Position numbers and translations under genes: made by a program
NCBI GenBank assembly: GCA_040217155.1
Contig: JAVJNS010000002.1
Span: 62,001 to 126,000, forward strand
From: Pelagibius sp040217155
GTDB taxonomy: Bacteria; Pseudomonadota; Alphaproteobacteria; Kiloniellales; Kiloniellaceae
DNA length: 64,000 bases
Direction of reading: 5' to 3'
Shown: positions 27,768 through 36,973 of the stretch, one piece after another
How the letters are laid out: each line of letters begins with the position of its first letter
Position numbering within the stretch: the first letter of the stretch is position 1
Notes under the pieces: model-generated
What the model was told of the DNA's origin: nothing
Database searches by the model: none
What the model saw: only the letters and a program-made list of their open reading frames with translations

Positions 27768-30497
27768 GTGCCGGAGACGCTGGAGTCTGAACTGGCCGGG
27801 GGGCGGTTTGACGTGGGGGAAGATAATGTTGCCGGAGGGAAGGGCGCCGGCCGGGCGGGCGCCACAGGGAAGGGCGCCGCAGGGAAGGACGCCGGGCTGA
27901 AGGAGACCGGATTCAGGCCGCTGAGCCGGCTGCTGCCGCGCCTGACGATCTGCTTTCTGGTGGTGGCCTGCTCCACCACGCCCTACTTCGAGCCGCCGCA
28001 GCCGTCGGGCGGCTTCACCAATTTCGAGACCGAACCGCTGCGGCCGCTGGTGCTGAGCGACGATGGCCGCTTTCTCTATGCGCTGAACACGCCCGACGAC
28101 CGCCTCGAGATCTTCGCGACCGGCGACGGCGGCCTGACCTCGCTGAGCGAGGTCCGCCTGGGGCTCCGCCCGATCGCGCTGACGCTGCGCGCACCCGGCG
28201 AACTCTGGGTCGTCAATCACCTCTCCGACACGGTGAACCTGGTCGATGTCAGCGATCCGTCGCAGCCGGTCGTACGGCGCACGCTGAGCGTCGGCGACGA
28301 GCCGCGCGGCATCGTCGCCGCCGGCCCCAAGCGGCGCTGGATCATGGTCGCGACGGCGCGCCGCGAGCTGACGCTGACGGCGGGCATCGGGCGCGCCACC
28401 CTGTGGATCTTCGATGCCGAAAACCCGCAGGCGGCGCCGCAGAAGCTGACGCTGTTCGGCACCAAGCCGCGCGCCCTCGCGGTCTCGCCCGACGGCCTGA
28501 CGGTCTACGCCGGGGTGTTTCATTCCGGCAACCGCACCGCCAGCGTCGGCGGCATCGAGGCGGCCAAACTGGGGCGCGCGCCGATCTACTCGCTCGACAA
28601 CCTGCCGGTCCGCGACGGTCCGCCCAAGCAGGGCGCCATCGTGCGCCAGGAGGACGGCGTGTGGCGCGACGACGACGGCCTGGACTGGTCGCGCGCCGTG
28701 CCCTTCGACCTGCCGGACTACGACGTCTTCGTCATCGACGCCTCCGGCCCGCGCCCGCGAGTGACCGACCGCATCAGCGGCGTCGGCACGGCGCTCTTCG
28801 ATATCGCGGTCAAGCCCGGCAGCGGCGAGGTCTGGGTTTCCGCCACCGAGTCCACCAACCTGGTGAAATATGAGCCGCGCCTGAACGGCAGGTTCGTCGA
28901 GAACCGCATCACCCGCCTGCGGCGCAGCGGCGACGGCTGGTCGGTGCGGCCGCGGGGGCTGAACCCCCATGCCGACGGCCGGCAGATGCCGGGCAGCCCC
29001 GAGCAGCGGCGGATGAGTCTCGCCCAGCCGCTGCAGGTCGTCTTCGACGACAGCGGCGCGGAGGCCTACGTGGCCGCCTTCGGCTCGGGCAAGCTGGGGG
29101 TGCTGTCCCGCGAGGCCGAGGTCATCGACCGCATCGAGGTCGGCTTCGGACCGGCGGGTCTCGCCTTCGACAAGCGGCGCAAGCGGCTTTATGCCCTGAA
29201 CCGGCTCGACGCGACGATTTCCGTCGTCGACGCGCCGGCGCGACGCGTGATCGCGACGGTGCCGCTGCGCCACGATCCGACGCCGGCACTGGTCAAGGCG
29301 GGACGGCCGCTGCTCTACGATGCCGCGGCGACCTCCGGCCAGGGCACCGTGTCCTGCGCCAGCTGTCACGTCTTCGCCGACCTGGACGGCCTCGCCTGGG
29401 ACCTGGGCGATCCCGACGGCGAGGTGGTGATCATGCCGGAAGCGTTGCGCCACCCGCTGTTCAAGCCGTTCCAGGACTACCACCCCCTGAAAGGCCCGAT
29501 GATGACCCAGAGTCTGCGCGGCCTGAAGGGCAGCGGCGCGCTGCACTGGCGCGGCGACCGCTTCGGGCGGGACGCGGCGACGCCGGGCGAAGACCTCGCC
29601 AGCTTCATGGACTTCGACCGCGCCTTCGTCGATCTGATGGGGGCGCCGGAGATGCCCGACCGGGCGGCGATGGAAACCTTCGCGCGCTTCGTGCACACGA
29701 TCCGCTATCCGCCCAATCCGCACGAGGCGCCGGACCGCGAGATGAACTCGGCGCAGCAGGCCGGCTTCCGCATCTTTAACGGCGGCATCACCATCGATCG
29801 CGGCATCCTGGGCTGCGCCGACTGTCACACGGCGCCGCTGGGGACCAGCGGGATCGTCAACTTCGAGGGTGCCGACGGCGGCATCGACATGAAGACCGCG
29901 CAGCTGCGCAACGTCTATCAGAAGGTCGGCCGCTTCAACGAGCCGGGCCCGCAGGTCTCCGGCTTCGGGCTGGTGCACGACGGCAGCATCGACACCATCA
30001 TCAACTTTCTGAAGCTGGATGTGTTCAGTATCCCCGGCAAGACCGAGGACGACCGCGACCGCCTGCGCGCCGAGCTCAATGCCTTCGTCATGGGCTTTCG
30101 CACCGGCATGGCGCCGGCGGTGGGGCTGCAGGTGACGGCGCAGGGCGAACTCTCTTCGGATCAGCAAGACCTGCTCGACCTGATGGCCGAACGCGCCGCC
30201 CTGGGCGACTGCGACCTGACCGCGCGGACCCGCGAGGACGGCGCCGAGCGCGGCTGGCTGTGGCGCGCCGGCAGCTTCCTGGCCGACCGGCGCGACGACC
30301 CGCCGCGCGGCCTCGAGGCCCTGCTGGCGTCCGGGCGCGACCTGCCGGTGACCTTCCTCTGCGTGCCGCCCGGCGACGGCCTGCGCTCGGCGCTGGACCG
30401 CGACCTGGACGGCCACTTCGACGGCGACGAACGGCGCCTCGCCGGGGCTCCCGCGACGGCCGGCTCGGTGCCGCCGCTCAGCCTCTATCGCCGGTGA
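27768..30497 (+). CDS. Beta-propeller / di-heme cytochrome c peroxidase fusion lipoprotein
   Basis: Up to 909 aa; the start is uncertain (GTG 27768, or GTG 27813). A lipoprotein signal ends in ICFLVVACSTT, then a YVTN-type propeller (about 75-515: PLVLSDDGRFLYALNTPDDR, KPRALAVSPDGLTVYAGVFH). The C-terminal third carries two c-type heme sites, GTVSCASCHVFADLDG (about residue 530) and LGCADCHTAPLGTSG (about residue 683), with the MauG/CCP layout. Members of the peroxidase group reduce peroxide or perform oxidative protein modification in the periplasm. Stop overlaps the next gene start (GTGA). Confidence 0.82.
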   Translation: MPETLESELAGGRFDVGEDNVAGGKGAGRAGATGKGAAGKDAGLKETGFRPLSRLLPRLTICFLVVACSTTPYFEPPQPSGGFTNFETEPLRPLVLSDDGRFLYALNTPDDRLEIFATGDGGLTSLSEVRLGLRPIALTLRAPGELWVVNHLSDTVNLVDVSDPSQPVVRRTLSVGDEPRGIVAAGPKRRWIMVATARRELTLTAGIGRATLWIFDAENPQAAPQKLTLFGTKPRALAVSPDGLTVYAGVFHSGNRTASVGGIEAAKLGRAPIYSLDNLPVRDGPPKQGAIVRQEDGVWRDDDGLDWSRAVPFDLPDYDVFVIDASGPRPRVTDRISGVGTALFDIAVKPGSGEVWVSATESTNLVKYEPRLNGRFVENRITRLRRSGDGWSVRPRGLNPHADGRQMPGSPEQRRMSLAQPLQVVFDDSGAEAYVAAFGSGKLGVLSREAEVIDRIEVGFGPAGLAFDKRRKRLYALNRLDATISVVDAPARRVIATVPLRHDPTPALVKAGRPLLYDAAATSGQGTVSCASCHVFADLDGLAWDLGDPDGEVVIMPEALRHPLFKPFQDYHPLKGPMMTQSLRGLKGSGALHWRGDRFGRDAATPGEDLASFMDFDRAFVDLMGAPEMPDRAAMETFARFVHTIRYPPNPHEAPDREMNSAQQAGFRIFNGGITIDRGILGCADCHTAPLGTSGIVNFEGADGGIDMKTAQLRNVYQKVGRFNEPGPQVSGFGLVHDGSIDTIINFLKLDVFSIPGKTEDDRDRLRAELNAFVMGFRTGMAPAVGLQVTAQGELSSDQQDLLDLMAERAALGDCDLTARTREDGAERGWLWRAGSFLADRRDDPPRGLEALLASGRDLPVTFLCVPPGDGLRSALDRDLDGHFDGDERRLAGAPATAGSVPPLSLYRR

Positions 30498-31723
30498 CGG
30501 CCGGGCGTCATGCGGCCGGCCGCCGGTCGCCGGGTTCGGCGATCCTGCCGGCGCTGCTGCTGCTGCTTGCCGCCTGCACGACGCTGCCGGAGACGACTCC
30601 GGCCACGGGCACCGTCGGCGGACAACAGGTCGCCGCCGGGGTCGACTCGCCGGAGGCGGCCTACTTCATGGGGCGCTACCTGGCCGGCGAGAGGGGCTGG
30701 TCCGAAGTCGACGCGCGCATCGACGCCCTCTACGCGGCGGCGGTGCCCGGCGCCCTGCCGGACAGTGCCGAGCTGAAGCGGATCGCCGATGCCTTCTCGG
30801 TCGATTTCGCCGCCATCTACTTCGCCGAGCGCGTCGCCGACGTTGCCGCCAACCGGCTGCTGCGCCGCACCTACGACGCGCAGCTGGAAAGGGCGCTGGC
30901 GGACTATCGGCGCGCGGCGCCGCCGAGGCTGCTGCCGGAGGCCGCGGACTACACCTTCATCGGCGTGCCGGGCTACTACTACGAGAGCCACCGGGAATCC
31001 GGCGCCGACCTGGCCGAGCCGCGCGGCGCGCTCGAGGATGCCGGGCTGCAGCCGCAGCTGATCCTGACCGACGAGGCCGGCGCCGTCGAGGCGAACGCGG
31101 ACCTGGTCACCGCGGCGCTGCGCCGCGCCGCCCGGCCGGACCGGAAGATCATCGTGGTCAGCGCCAGCAAGTCGGGCCCGGAGGTGGCGCTGGCGCTGTC
31201 GCGGCTGGCGCCGCGGGAAGCGCGGACCATCAAGGCCTGGATCAACATCGTCGGCCTGCTGAGGGGCACGCCCCTGGCCGACGAAATCCTGGGCGACGGG
31301 CCGCTGTCGCGCTACCGCTCCTTTGTCGAGGATGACGGGCTGCACAGCCTGGTGACCGGCAAACGCCGCGACGCCTTTCGCCGCTTCAGGCTCCGCGACG
31401 GCCTGCTGGTGGTCAACTACATCGGCATTCCGGTGACCGGCACCATCTCCGAGCGGGCGCGCGACAGCTACATCGCGCTGCGCGCCTATGGGCCGAACGA
31501 CGGGCTCAACCTGCTGGCCGACCAGATCGCGCCGGGCAGCGTCACCCTCGCCGACTTCGGGCGCGACCACTACCTGGCCGGCGACACCCTGCGCCCGCGC
31601 ACCATCGCGCTGGTCAACACCACGGTGGCATGGTTGACCCGCTGCGCCGCGCCGGCGGGACCGCCGCCGAGCGACCCCGGCGCCACGGCGGACTGTGGCT
31701 GGGCCGCGCGCCAAGCGCCTTGA
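30494..31723 (+). CDS. Lipoprotein with alpha/beta-hydrolase-like fold, unknown function
   Basis: 409 aa from GTG 30494, which overlaps the upstream stop (GTGA). Signal peptide with lipobox (PALLLLLAACTT). The body has an alpha/beta-hydrolase look: the strand-nucleophile turn IIVVSASKSGPEVALALS and a late Asp-x-x-His segment (DFGRDHYLAGDTL). The nucleophile elbow is S-A-S-K-S-G, so either Ser could serve, and esterase activity is only an inference. Second gene of a three-lipoprotein operon. Confidence 0.7.
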   Translation: MTAGRHAAGRRSPGSAILPALLLLLAACTTLPETTPATGTVGGQQVAAGVDSPEAAYFMGRYLAGERGWSEVDARIDALYAAAVPGALPDSAELKRIADAFSVDFAAIYFAERVADVAANRLLRRTYDAQLERALADYRRAAPPRLLPEAADYTFIGVPGYYYESHRESGADLAEPRGALEDAGLQPQLILTDEAGAVEANADLVTAALRRAARPDRKIIVVSASKSGPEVALALSRLAPREARTIKAWINIVGLLRGTPLADEILGDGPLSRYRSFVEDDGLHSLVTGKRRDAFRRFRLRDGLLVVNYIGIPVTGTISERARDSYIALRAYGPNDGLNLLADQIAPGSVTLADFGRDHYLAGDTLRPRTIALVNTTVAWLTRCAAPAGPPPSDPGATADCGWAARQAP

Positions 31724-31740
31724 CGGGGAAGGGATCCGCA

Positions 31741-32811
31741 ATGGCCGAGGGGAGAGTTCGCGGCGGCGCCGTCTTGGGACGCAGCGGGCGCGGTCTGGCG
31801 GCGCTGCTGGTGCTGGCGGCGGCGGGCTGCGTCGCGCAACCCGGCGGCACCGAAACCCTGGTCATCGACTCGCGCAGCTTCGGCTTCATCGACGAGTTGC
31901 TGGCCGGCCAGGCGGGCCGGCCGCAGCAGGTCGAGGCGACGCTGGTGCTGCCGCAAGGCGGGCCGGCGGGAGGCGGGCAGGCGGGAAGCGGGGCACCCTA
32001 TCCGGCAATCGTCCTGCTGCACAGCTCCAACGGCCAGGGCTCGCAGGACTGGCTCTATGCCAAGCGGCTCACGGCGCAGGGCATCGCCGTGCTCGCGGTC
32101 GACAGTTTCTCGGCCCGCGACGTGAGCCACACGGTGCGCGACCAGACCCTGGTCAGCACCGCCTCGATGCTGTCCGACGCCTACGGCGCGCTCAGCCGCC
32201 TCAGCGCCGACCCGCGCATCGACCCCCGGCGCATCGGTGTCATGGGCTTTTCCAAGGGTGGCATCGCGGCGCTCTACGCGGCCTACCGGCCGGTGCAGCG
32301 ACAGGCGGCACCCGACGGCCGCCGTTTCGCCCTGCACATCGCCTATTACCCCTGGTGCGGCCTGCGGCTGCGCCAGCCGGAGACGACCGGCGCGCCGGTG
32401 CTGATCCAGTCCGGCGCCCTCGACGATCTGGTGCCGCCGGAGCGCTGCGCGGCGCTGATCGAGGCCAGCCGTGGTCCGCCGGACTCCGGGGGCGGACCGC
32501 CGGCCCTGCGGCAGATCATCCACCCGCAGGCGCGCCACGCCTTCGACCATCCGCTGCTCGCCCTGTTCGACAAGATTCCCATCACCGCGCCGTCGCCGGC
32601 CTTCTGCGAACTGCAGCAGCGGGCGGACGGGCGCTTCGTCGAGACGACCGGCGGCCAGGTCGTTCACGCGGACAATCTGAACGCGGTGCTGGCCGGCTGC
32701 AGCCGGCCCGGCCACGCCGGCGGCAACGAGGCGGCCGATGCCGCGGCCTTCGCCGCCACGCTGGCGTTCCTGGAGGAGGCGGGGTTCCTGACCGCGCCGC
32801 CGCGGAAATGA
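31741..32811 (+). CDS. Dienelactone hydrolase-like lipoprotein
   Basis: 356 aa from ATG 31741 (GGGAAGGG upstream). Lipobox LVLAAAGCVAQ. The alpha/beta-hydrolase triad is readable: nucleophile in GVMGFSKGGIAALYA, Asp in GALDDLVPPERC and His in HPQARHAFDHP, the arrangement of dienelactone hydrolase-type enzymes. Residues after the lipobox are Gly-rich. Periplasmic or outer-membrane anchored. Third of three consecutive lipoprotein genes, 17 bp after the previous stop. Confidence 0.8.
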   Translation: MAEGRVRGGAVLGRSGRGLAALLVLAAAGCVAQPGGTETLVIDSRSFGFIDELLAGQAGRPQQVEATLVLPQGGPAGGGQAGSGAPYPAIVLLHSSNGQGSQDWLYAKRLTAQGIAVLAVDSFSARDVSHTVRDQTLVSTASMLSDAYGALSRLSADPRIDPRRIGVMGFSKGGIAALYAAYRPVQRQAAPDGRRFALHIAYYPWCGLRLRQPETTGAPVLIQSGALDDLVPPERCAALIEASRGPPDSGGGPPALRQIIHPQARHAFDHPLLALFDKIPITAPSPAFCELQQRADGRFVETTGGQVVHADNLNAVLAGCSRPGHAGGNEAADAAAFAATLAFLEEAGFLTAPPRK

Positions 32812-32944
32812 CCCCGGCGGGGATGGCCGGGCCGACCCGCGGCGCCACATAAGCGCGGCGACGACCGGCCACTCCCTCAGCGCGGGTGGCGATGCGTTCT
32901 TGTCCGATCTCCGATGAGAAAGTATGACTTGGGAGGGATAACAG

Positions 32945-33415
32945 TTGGGAATCGCCAAGTTGAAGCCCGCAGCCAAGCTCGCCATGGATGGCGCAGTCGT
33001 CGCATCGGGGACACTGCCCAGCTATGCTTATGTGTCCGTCAAGTACGCGGAAGAGGTGATCCACAGGATCAGAGTCACCGGCGCGATCGATCTGGAACGG
33101 CGCCTGCCGCTGTATCGCGAGACCCTGGCCAACAATCCGTCAAGCAACTATTTTTGCGTTCTCGACAACAGCGAGGGATACGAGAACGATTTTTCCTATC
33201 CGGACATGGCGGTGCTGGACAGATTGCTTGTCGAGGCCGGCATCAAGCATTTTTACGGCGTCACGGTGACCAAGGATCCCGGCTACAGGAACCTGGTGAA
33301 ACTCGCCAGCGATCACGCCAAACTCCTGAACCTGGAGGGCGATCTCTTCGCCACCGACGATCTCGCCGAGGCGGAGAGGTTCATCATGGAGAGCATCGAC
33401 CGTCTTGCCGGATGA
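32945..33415 (+). CDS. Hypothetical protein, TTG start
   Basis: 156 aa starting at TTG 32945 with GGGAGG 8-13 nt upstream. Soluble, alternating strands and helices (YAYVSVKYAEEVIHRIRVTG, NYFCVLDNSEGYENDFSYPD, ending with helix AERFIMESIDRL). The size and strand-helix rhythm resemble STAS/SpoIIAA-like proteins, but no diagnostic motif is present. The same TTG-with-strong-RBS arrangement occurs at 48139. Confidence 0.6.
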   Translation: MGIAKLKPAAKLAMDGAVVASGTLPSYAYVSVKYAEEVIHRIRVTGAIDLERRLPLYRETLANNPSSNYFCVLDNSEGYENDFSYPDMAVLDRLLVEAGIKHFYGVTVTKDPGYRNLVKLASDHAKLLNLEGDLFATDDLAEAERFIMESIDRLAG

Positions 33416-33442
33416 TGTGCCGCCGCGCCCGGGCGGTTCCGT

Positions 33443-33733
33443 TCAGGCCTTTACCGCGGCATCGTAGGTGACCACCGATTTCGAGCGCACCATCGCCGCC
33501 ACGGCGCCGTCGAAGGACTTGAAGTGATCGCTTTCGAGGTGCGCTTCGAAGGCCGCGCGGCTGACGTAGATCTCGTATAGAAAGATCTCAGGCCGCGCGC
33601 TGTCGGTCCAGACGTCGAAGGTGTTGCAGCCGCTCTCCAGGCGCAGGGAATTGGCCGCCTGTTCGGCGACGAGGCCGAGAAAGCCGTCTCTTGAAGCCGG
33701 TTCCACGTCGAAGATCACGCTGACGGCATACAT
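33443..33733 (-). CDS. Antibiotic biosynthesis monooxygenase (ABM) domain protein
   Basis: 96 aa from ATG 33733 (GGAGAG just upstream; ATG 33745 is the alternative). One ABM ferredoxin-like domain: YAVSVIFDVEPASRDGFLGL, RLESGCNTFDVWTDS, EIFLYEIYVSRAAFEAHLES and HFKSF. Such small dimeric proteins are monooxygenases or quinol/aldehyde-handling enzymes; the role is not predictable. Convergent with the preceding gene and just downstream of the dehydrogenase at 33819, with which it could be co-transcribed. Confidence 0.8.
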   Translation of the reverse strand: MYAVSVIFDVEPASRDGFLGLVAEQAANSLRLESGCNTFDVWTDSARPEIFLYEIYVSRAAFEAHLESDHFKSFDGAVAAMVRSKSVVTYDAAVKA

Positions 33734-33818
33734 CGGGCTCTCCATTTTTTCGCTCTCATGAAATTTGTAGGGGTTTCCGGGTGGCGCGCGACCAGGGCAC
33801 CGCGTTTGCGATGAACCA

Positions 33819-34964
33819 TCACGGTCTATCCGTGCGACCGCCGCTCGGCCGCCGCCCGGCCGCCGGTGTCGCCAGCGTGGAGACGACTTCCTCTGCGACC
33901 GCCCTGGTGCCCATATCGCCGCCGAACTCCATCGGACGTATCCGGTGGGCGGTGAAACCCTCGTGCACCGCGTCTTCGATGCGTTGCGCGGCGTCCGCCA
34001 AGGCGGTGTTGCCCGAGATATCCGCCAGGTAGTCGAGCATCAGCCCGCCGCTCAGGATGGCCGCCAGGGGATTGGCCCTGTCCTGGCCCATGATGTCCGG
34101 CGCGCTGCCATGCGCCGGCTGAAACAGGCCGATGGTGTCGCCGATCTCGGCGCAGGCCGCCATGCCCATGCCGCCGACCAGCGCCCCGGCGAGATCGGAC
34201 AGGATGTCGCCGAACATGTTCTCCATCACCAGGACATCCGCCTCCCAGGGCCGGCGAATAAGGTCGAGCGCCTGCGCGTCGACGTAGCTGTAGCCGGTCT
34301 CGATGTCGGAAAATTCGGTCGCGATCTCGTCATAGATCTTCCGGAAAAAAGCCATCGAACGAAAGACGTTGGCCTTGTCGACGCAGGTCAGACGGCCGCG
34401 CGAACCGCGCGCCTTACGCTTGCGCGCGAGGCGGAATCCGAAGCGGTGCAGTTTTTCGGTCGTCGCCCGGGTGATGCTGAGGACGTCGCGGACCTCCTCG
34501 TCGCCGATCACCTCGCCGCGCCCGTGGACCGCGGCGGAGTAGAACAGACCCTCGGTCGACTCCCTCAGGATGACCAGGTCGATGTGACGCGCCCGCGGAT
34601 CGGCCAATCGCTGGGGCGAGTTCGGATAAGCCTTGACAGGCCGCACACCGGCGTAGAGCTGATAGCGGTCCCGCAAGCGCAGATGCGGCGCGATCTCGGT
34701 GCCGTCGGGATGGCGCACGCTCGGCAGTCCGATCGCGCCGAGGAAGATGGCGTCGGCCGTTCCCGCGGCTTCCTCGCCGCCCGCTTCGATATCCGATCCG
34801 GTTTCACGGAAGTAGCCCGCACCGGACATGATCTGCCGGTAGCTCAGGGAAAAGCCCCCGACGGCGCGCGCCGCCGCATCGATAACAGCCAGGGCGGCAT
34901 CGGTGACGTCGACGCCGATGCCATCGCCCTTGATGACGGCGACTTTGAATGACTCTTTGGTCAT
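33819..34964 (-). CDS. Isocitrate/isopropylmalate dehydrogenase-family beta-decarboxylating dehydrogenase
   Basis: 381 aa. The N terminus VAVIKGDGIGVDVTDAAL, the substrate segment LRLRDRYQLYAGVRPVKAYP, VILRESTEGLFYSA, the Lys-Asn pair TCVDKANVF, the metal-binding Asp residues (DAQALDLIRRPWEADVLVMENMFGDILSDLAGALVGG) and the nucleotide loop HGSAPDIMGQ are all of the isopropylmalate/tartrate dehydrogenase family. Lack of leuC/leuD neighbours suggests tartrate, malate or another 2-hydroxy-3-carboxy acid rather than leucine synthesis. A candidate operator lies about 40 bp upstream. Confidence 0.85.
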   Translation of the reverse strand: MTKESFKVAVIKGDGIGVDVTDAALAVIDAAARAVGGFSLSYRQIMSGAGYFRETGSDIEAGGEEAAGTADAIFLGAIGLPSVRHPDGTEIAPHLRLRDRYQLYAGVRPVKAYPNSPQRLADPRARHIDLVILRESTEGLFYSAAVHGRGEVIGDEEVRDVLSITRATTEKLHRFGFRLARKRKARGSRGRLTCVDKANVFRSMAFFRKIYDEIATEFSDIETGYSYVDAQALDLIRRPWEADVLVMENMFGDILSDLAGALVGGMGMAACAEIGDTIGLFQPAHGSAPDIMGQDRANPLAAILSGGLMLDYLADISGNTALADAAQRIEDAVHEGFTAHRIRPMEFGGDMGTRAVAEEVVSTLATPAAGRRPSGGRTDRP

Positions 34965-35304
34965 GCGCCGCGTCCCTTTCCAGCGCTATCCGATCTTTAC
35001 GCATACAATAACGTATGCATTAAGACCTGCGCAAGAGCCGAATTTGCGACGCTCCACCGCCACACCGCGGCCAGGACGCGGGCGACCCCCAGCGCCTCGC
35101 CGAGAAACAGGGCCGCGAAGACCGCGGGCCGGTTCAGGCCTCAGAAAAGGCCGATCAGGACAACAAGCGCGACAGCGCCGGGCGAGACGCGGTTCAATTC
35201 CGCATCTCGTAAAGGTTCCAGAAGGCCGTCTTGGAGAACCGGTGTCTCGACAGCATCGGCTTCCCTGATTCGGACCGAGTGAACGACCTGTCGAAACCTC
35301 GTCT
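34965..35304. other. Intergenic region, 340 bp
   Basis: Holds the promoter region of the minus-strand dehydrogenase gene (34980-35020) and the downstream flank of the AGCS symporter gene. I see no credible gene; 35060-35300 is ordinary high-GC sequence without a recognisable terminator. Confidence 0.4.
35001..35018. promoter_or_regulatory. Inverted repeat upstream of the beta-decarboxylating dehydrogenase gene
   Basis: GCATAC (35001-35006) and GTATGC (35013-35018) form a 6-bp inverted repeat with a 6-bp centre, 37 bp upstream of the start codon in an otherwise AT-rich promoter. Such short ATAC/GTAT half-sites are common GntR operators, but no GntR gene is adjacent. Confidence 0.4.
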
Positions 35305-36732
35305 CTAGAGGTGCTCCCTGGTCCAGGCCGTGCGGTCGAGATCCAGGTCGGGAAAGTCGTCCGGATTGAGCACCGGACGGGCGACGCCGGCTTTCAGCTG
35401 TTTGCGGAAGTCGCGGAGAATGCGCAGGCAGGTCGGCAGCAGCATCATGATGGCGATGAGGTTGACCAGGGCCAGGATGCCCATCATCGGGTCGGAGAAG
35501 AAGAACACCGCCGTCGCCCCCGGCGCGACCGCGCCGAGAAAGACAATTCCCATGACCGTGACGCGCAGCGCGTTTATCGCCAGCGGGTGCTCGGTCATCA
35601 CGGTCAGGGCGTTCTCGCCCAGATAGTAGTTGTAGATGATCGAACTGAAGGCGAAGAGCAGGATGATGAAGGTCAAGAAGTACTGAGTCCATTCGCCGAG
35701 GTGCGAGACCAGCGACTGCTGCGTCAGCACCACGCCGTCGACGGCCTCGGCGCCCGGCACGTAGACGTCGCCGAGCAGGATGACGAAGGCGGTACAAGAG
35801 CAGATGACGATGGTGTCGATGAACACGGAGAAGGACTGGGTGATGCCCTGGCTGATCGGGTGGCGCACGTCGGCCGTTGCCGCGACGTTCGGCGCCGAGC
35901 CCAGTCCGGCCTCGTTCGAAAACAGGCCGCGGCGCAGGCCCTGGGCGAGCGCCGCCCCCATACCGCCGCCGACCGCTTCCTCGAAGCCGAAGGCATTCGA
36001 AACGATCGATACCAGCACGCCCGGCAGCGAGCCGATGTTGATCACGATGATCACGGCGGCCATCAGCAGGTAGGCGATGGCCATGACCGGCACGACGACG
36101 TCGGCGGTTTTCGCGATGCGGTGGATGCCGCCGAAGACGATGAAGCCGGCGATGACCGTCAGCAGGCCGCCGGTCCAGATCCGGTCGATGCCCAGACTGT
36201 CCTGCGCCGCGCCGGCGACGGTATTGCCCTGGAAGGCGTTGAAGCCGACCGCGAAGGCGGCGATCAGACAGACCGCGTAGAGCACCGCGAGCCATTTGTA
36301 TTCCTGGCCGAGGCCATGGATGATCGAGCGCGCCGGGCCGCCACGGAAGGTGCCGTCGGGTTCGCGACGCTTGTAGAGCTGCGCCAGCGAGCACTCGACG
36401 AGACTGGTCGCCATGCCGATCAGGGCGATGGCCCACATCCAGAACACGGCTCCGGGGCCGCCCAGCGTGATGGCCACGGCGACGCCGGCGATGTTGCCGC
36501 CGCCGACCCGGCCGCCGACCGAAACCAGCAGCGCCTCGCGCGCCGAGATGGCGTTGGGATCGCCGCTCTGATTCTTCGACGACAGCACCCGGAACATGCG
36601 CTTGAAGAACTGAAATTGAACGAAGCCGGTCAGGGCGGTGATGAAGATACCGAGCACGACGAGAATCGGGATCAGCGACCATCCCCAGGTCAGATCGCCG
36701 ATAAGTCCAAAAAGGCTTTCGAGAAACGCCAT
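35305..36732 (-). CDS. Sodium:alanine/glycine symporter (AGCS family)
   Basis: 475 aa from ATG 36732, which has GGGGGAAG immediately upstream. About ten membrane segments; AGCS landmarks include GGRVGGGNIAGVAVAITLGGPGAVFWMW, NEAGLGSAPNVAATADVRHP and GITQSFSVFIDTIVICSCTAF. Inner-membrane carrier importing alanine, glycine or related amino acids with sodium. Monocistronic. Confidence 0.93.
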   Translation of the reverse strand: MAFLESLFGLIGDLTWGWSLIPILVVLGIFITALTGFVQFQFFKRMFRVLSSKNQSGDPNAISAREALLVSVGGRVGGGNIAGVAVAITLGGPGAVFWMWAIALIGMATSLVECSLAQLYKRREPDGTFRGGPARSIIHGLGQEYKWLAVLYAVCLIAAFAVGFNAFQGNTVAGAAQDSLGIDRIWTGGLLTVIAGFIVFGGIHRIAKTADVVVPVMAIAYLLMAAVIIVINIGSLPGVLVSIVSNAFGFEEAVGGGMGAALAQGLRRGLFSNEAGLGSAPNVAATADVRHPISQGITQSFSVFIDTIVICSCTAFVILLGDVYVPGAEAVDGVVLTQQSLVSHLGEWTQYFLTFIILLFAFSSIIYNYYLGENALTVMTEHPLAINALRVTVMGIVFLGAVAPGATAVFFFSDPMMGILALVNLIAIMMLLPTCLRILRDFRKQLKAGVARPVLNPDDFPDLDLDRTAWTREHL

Positions 36733-36973
36733 GACTTCCCCCCAATTCACCCGCTTAGTCCACACTCATGATGAGGCTTCACATGCAAGGCGGACGCCGC
36801 CCAGGACCGACTCGCCCAAGGCATCGCGGCGAAGGCCGACTTGCCAGATGCGGCACCCAGAACGTCGACGATGGTTACGGTAGTGATTGAGTGGCGGATG
36901 GTAAACGGCCAATTCCGCGCGCTCGCGATCGATTTTGCTGAGCGGCCCGTTCACGGCGCTGTCCGGGCCAGGA

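Noticed and set aside
27642..30416. Long minus-strand open frame opposite the propeller-peroxidase gene
   Set aside because: The plus strand encodes two exact CxxCH sites and a lipobox; the antisense product is repetitive Arg/Gly/Ala-rich.
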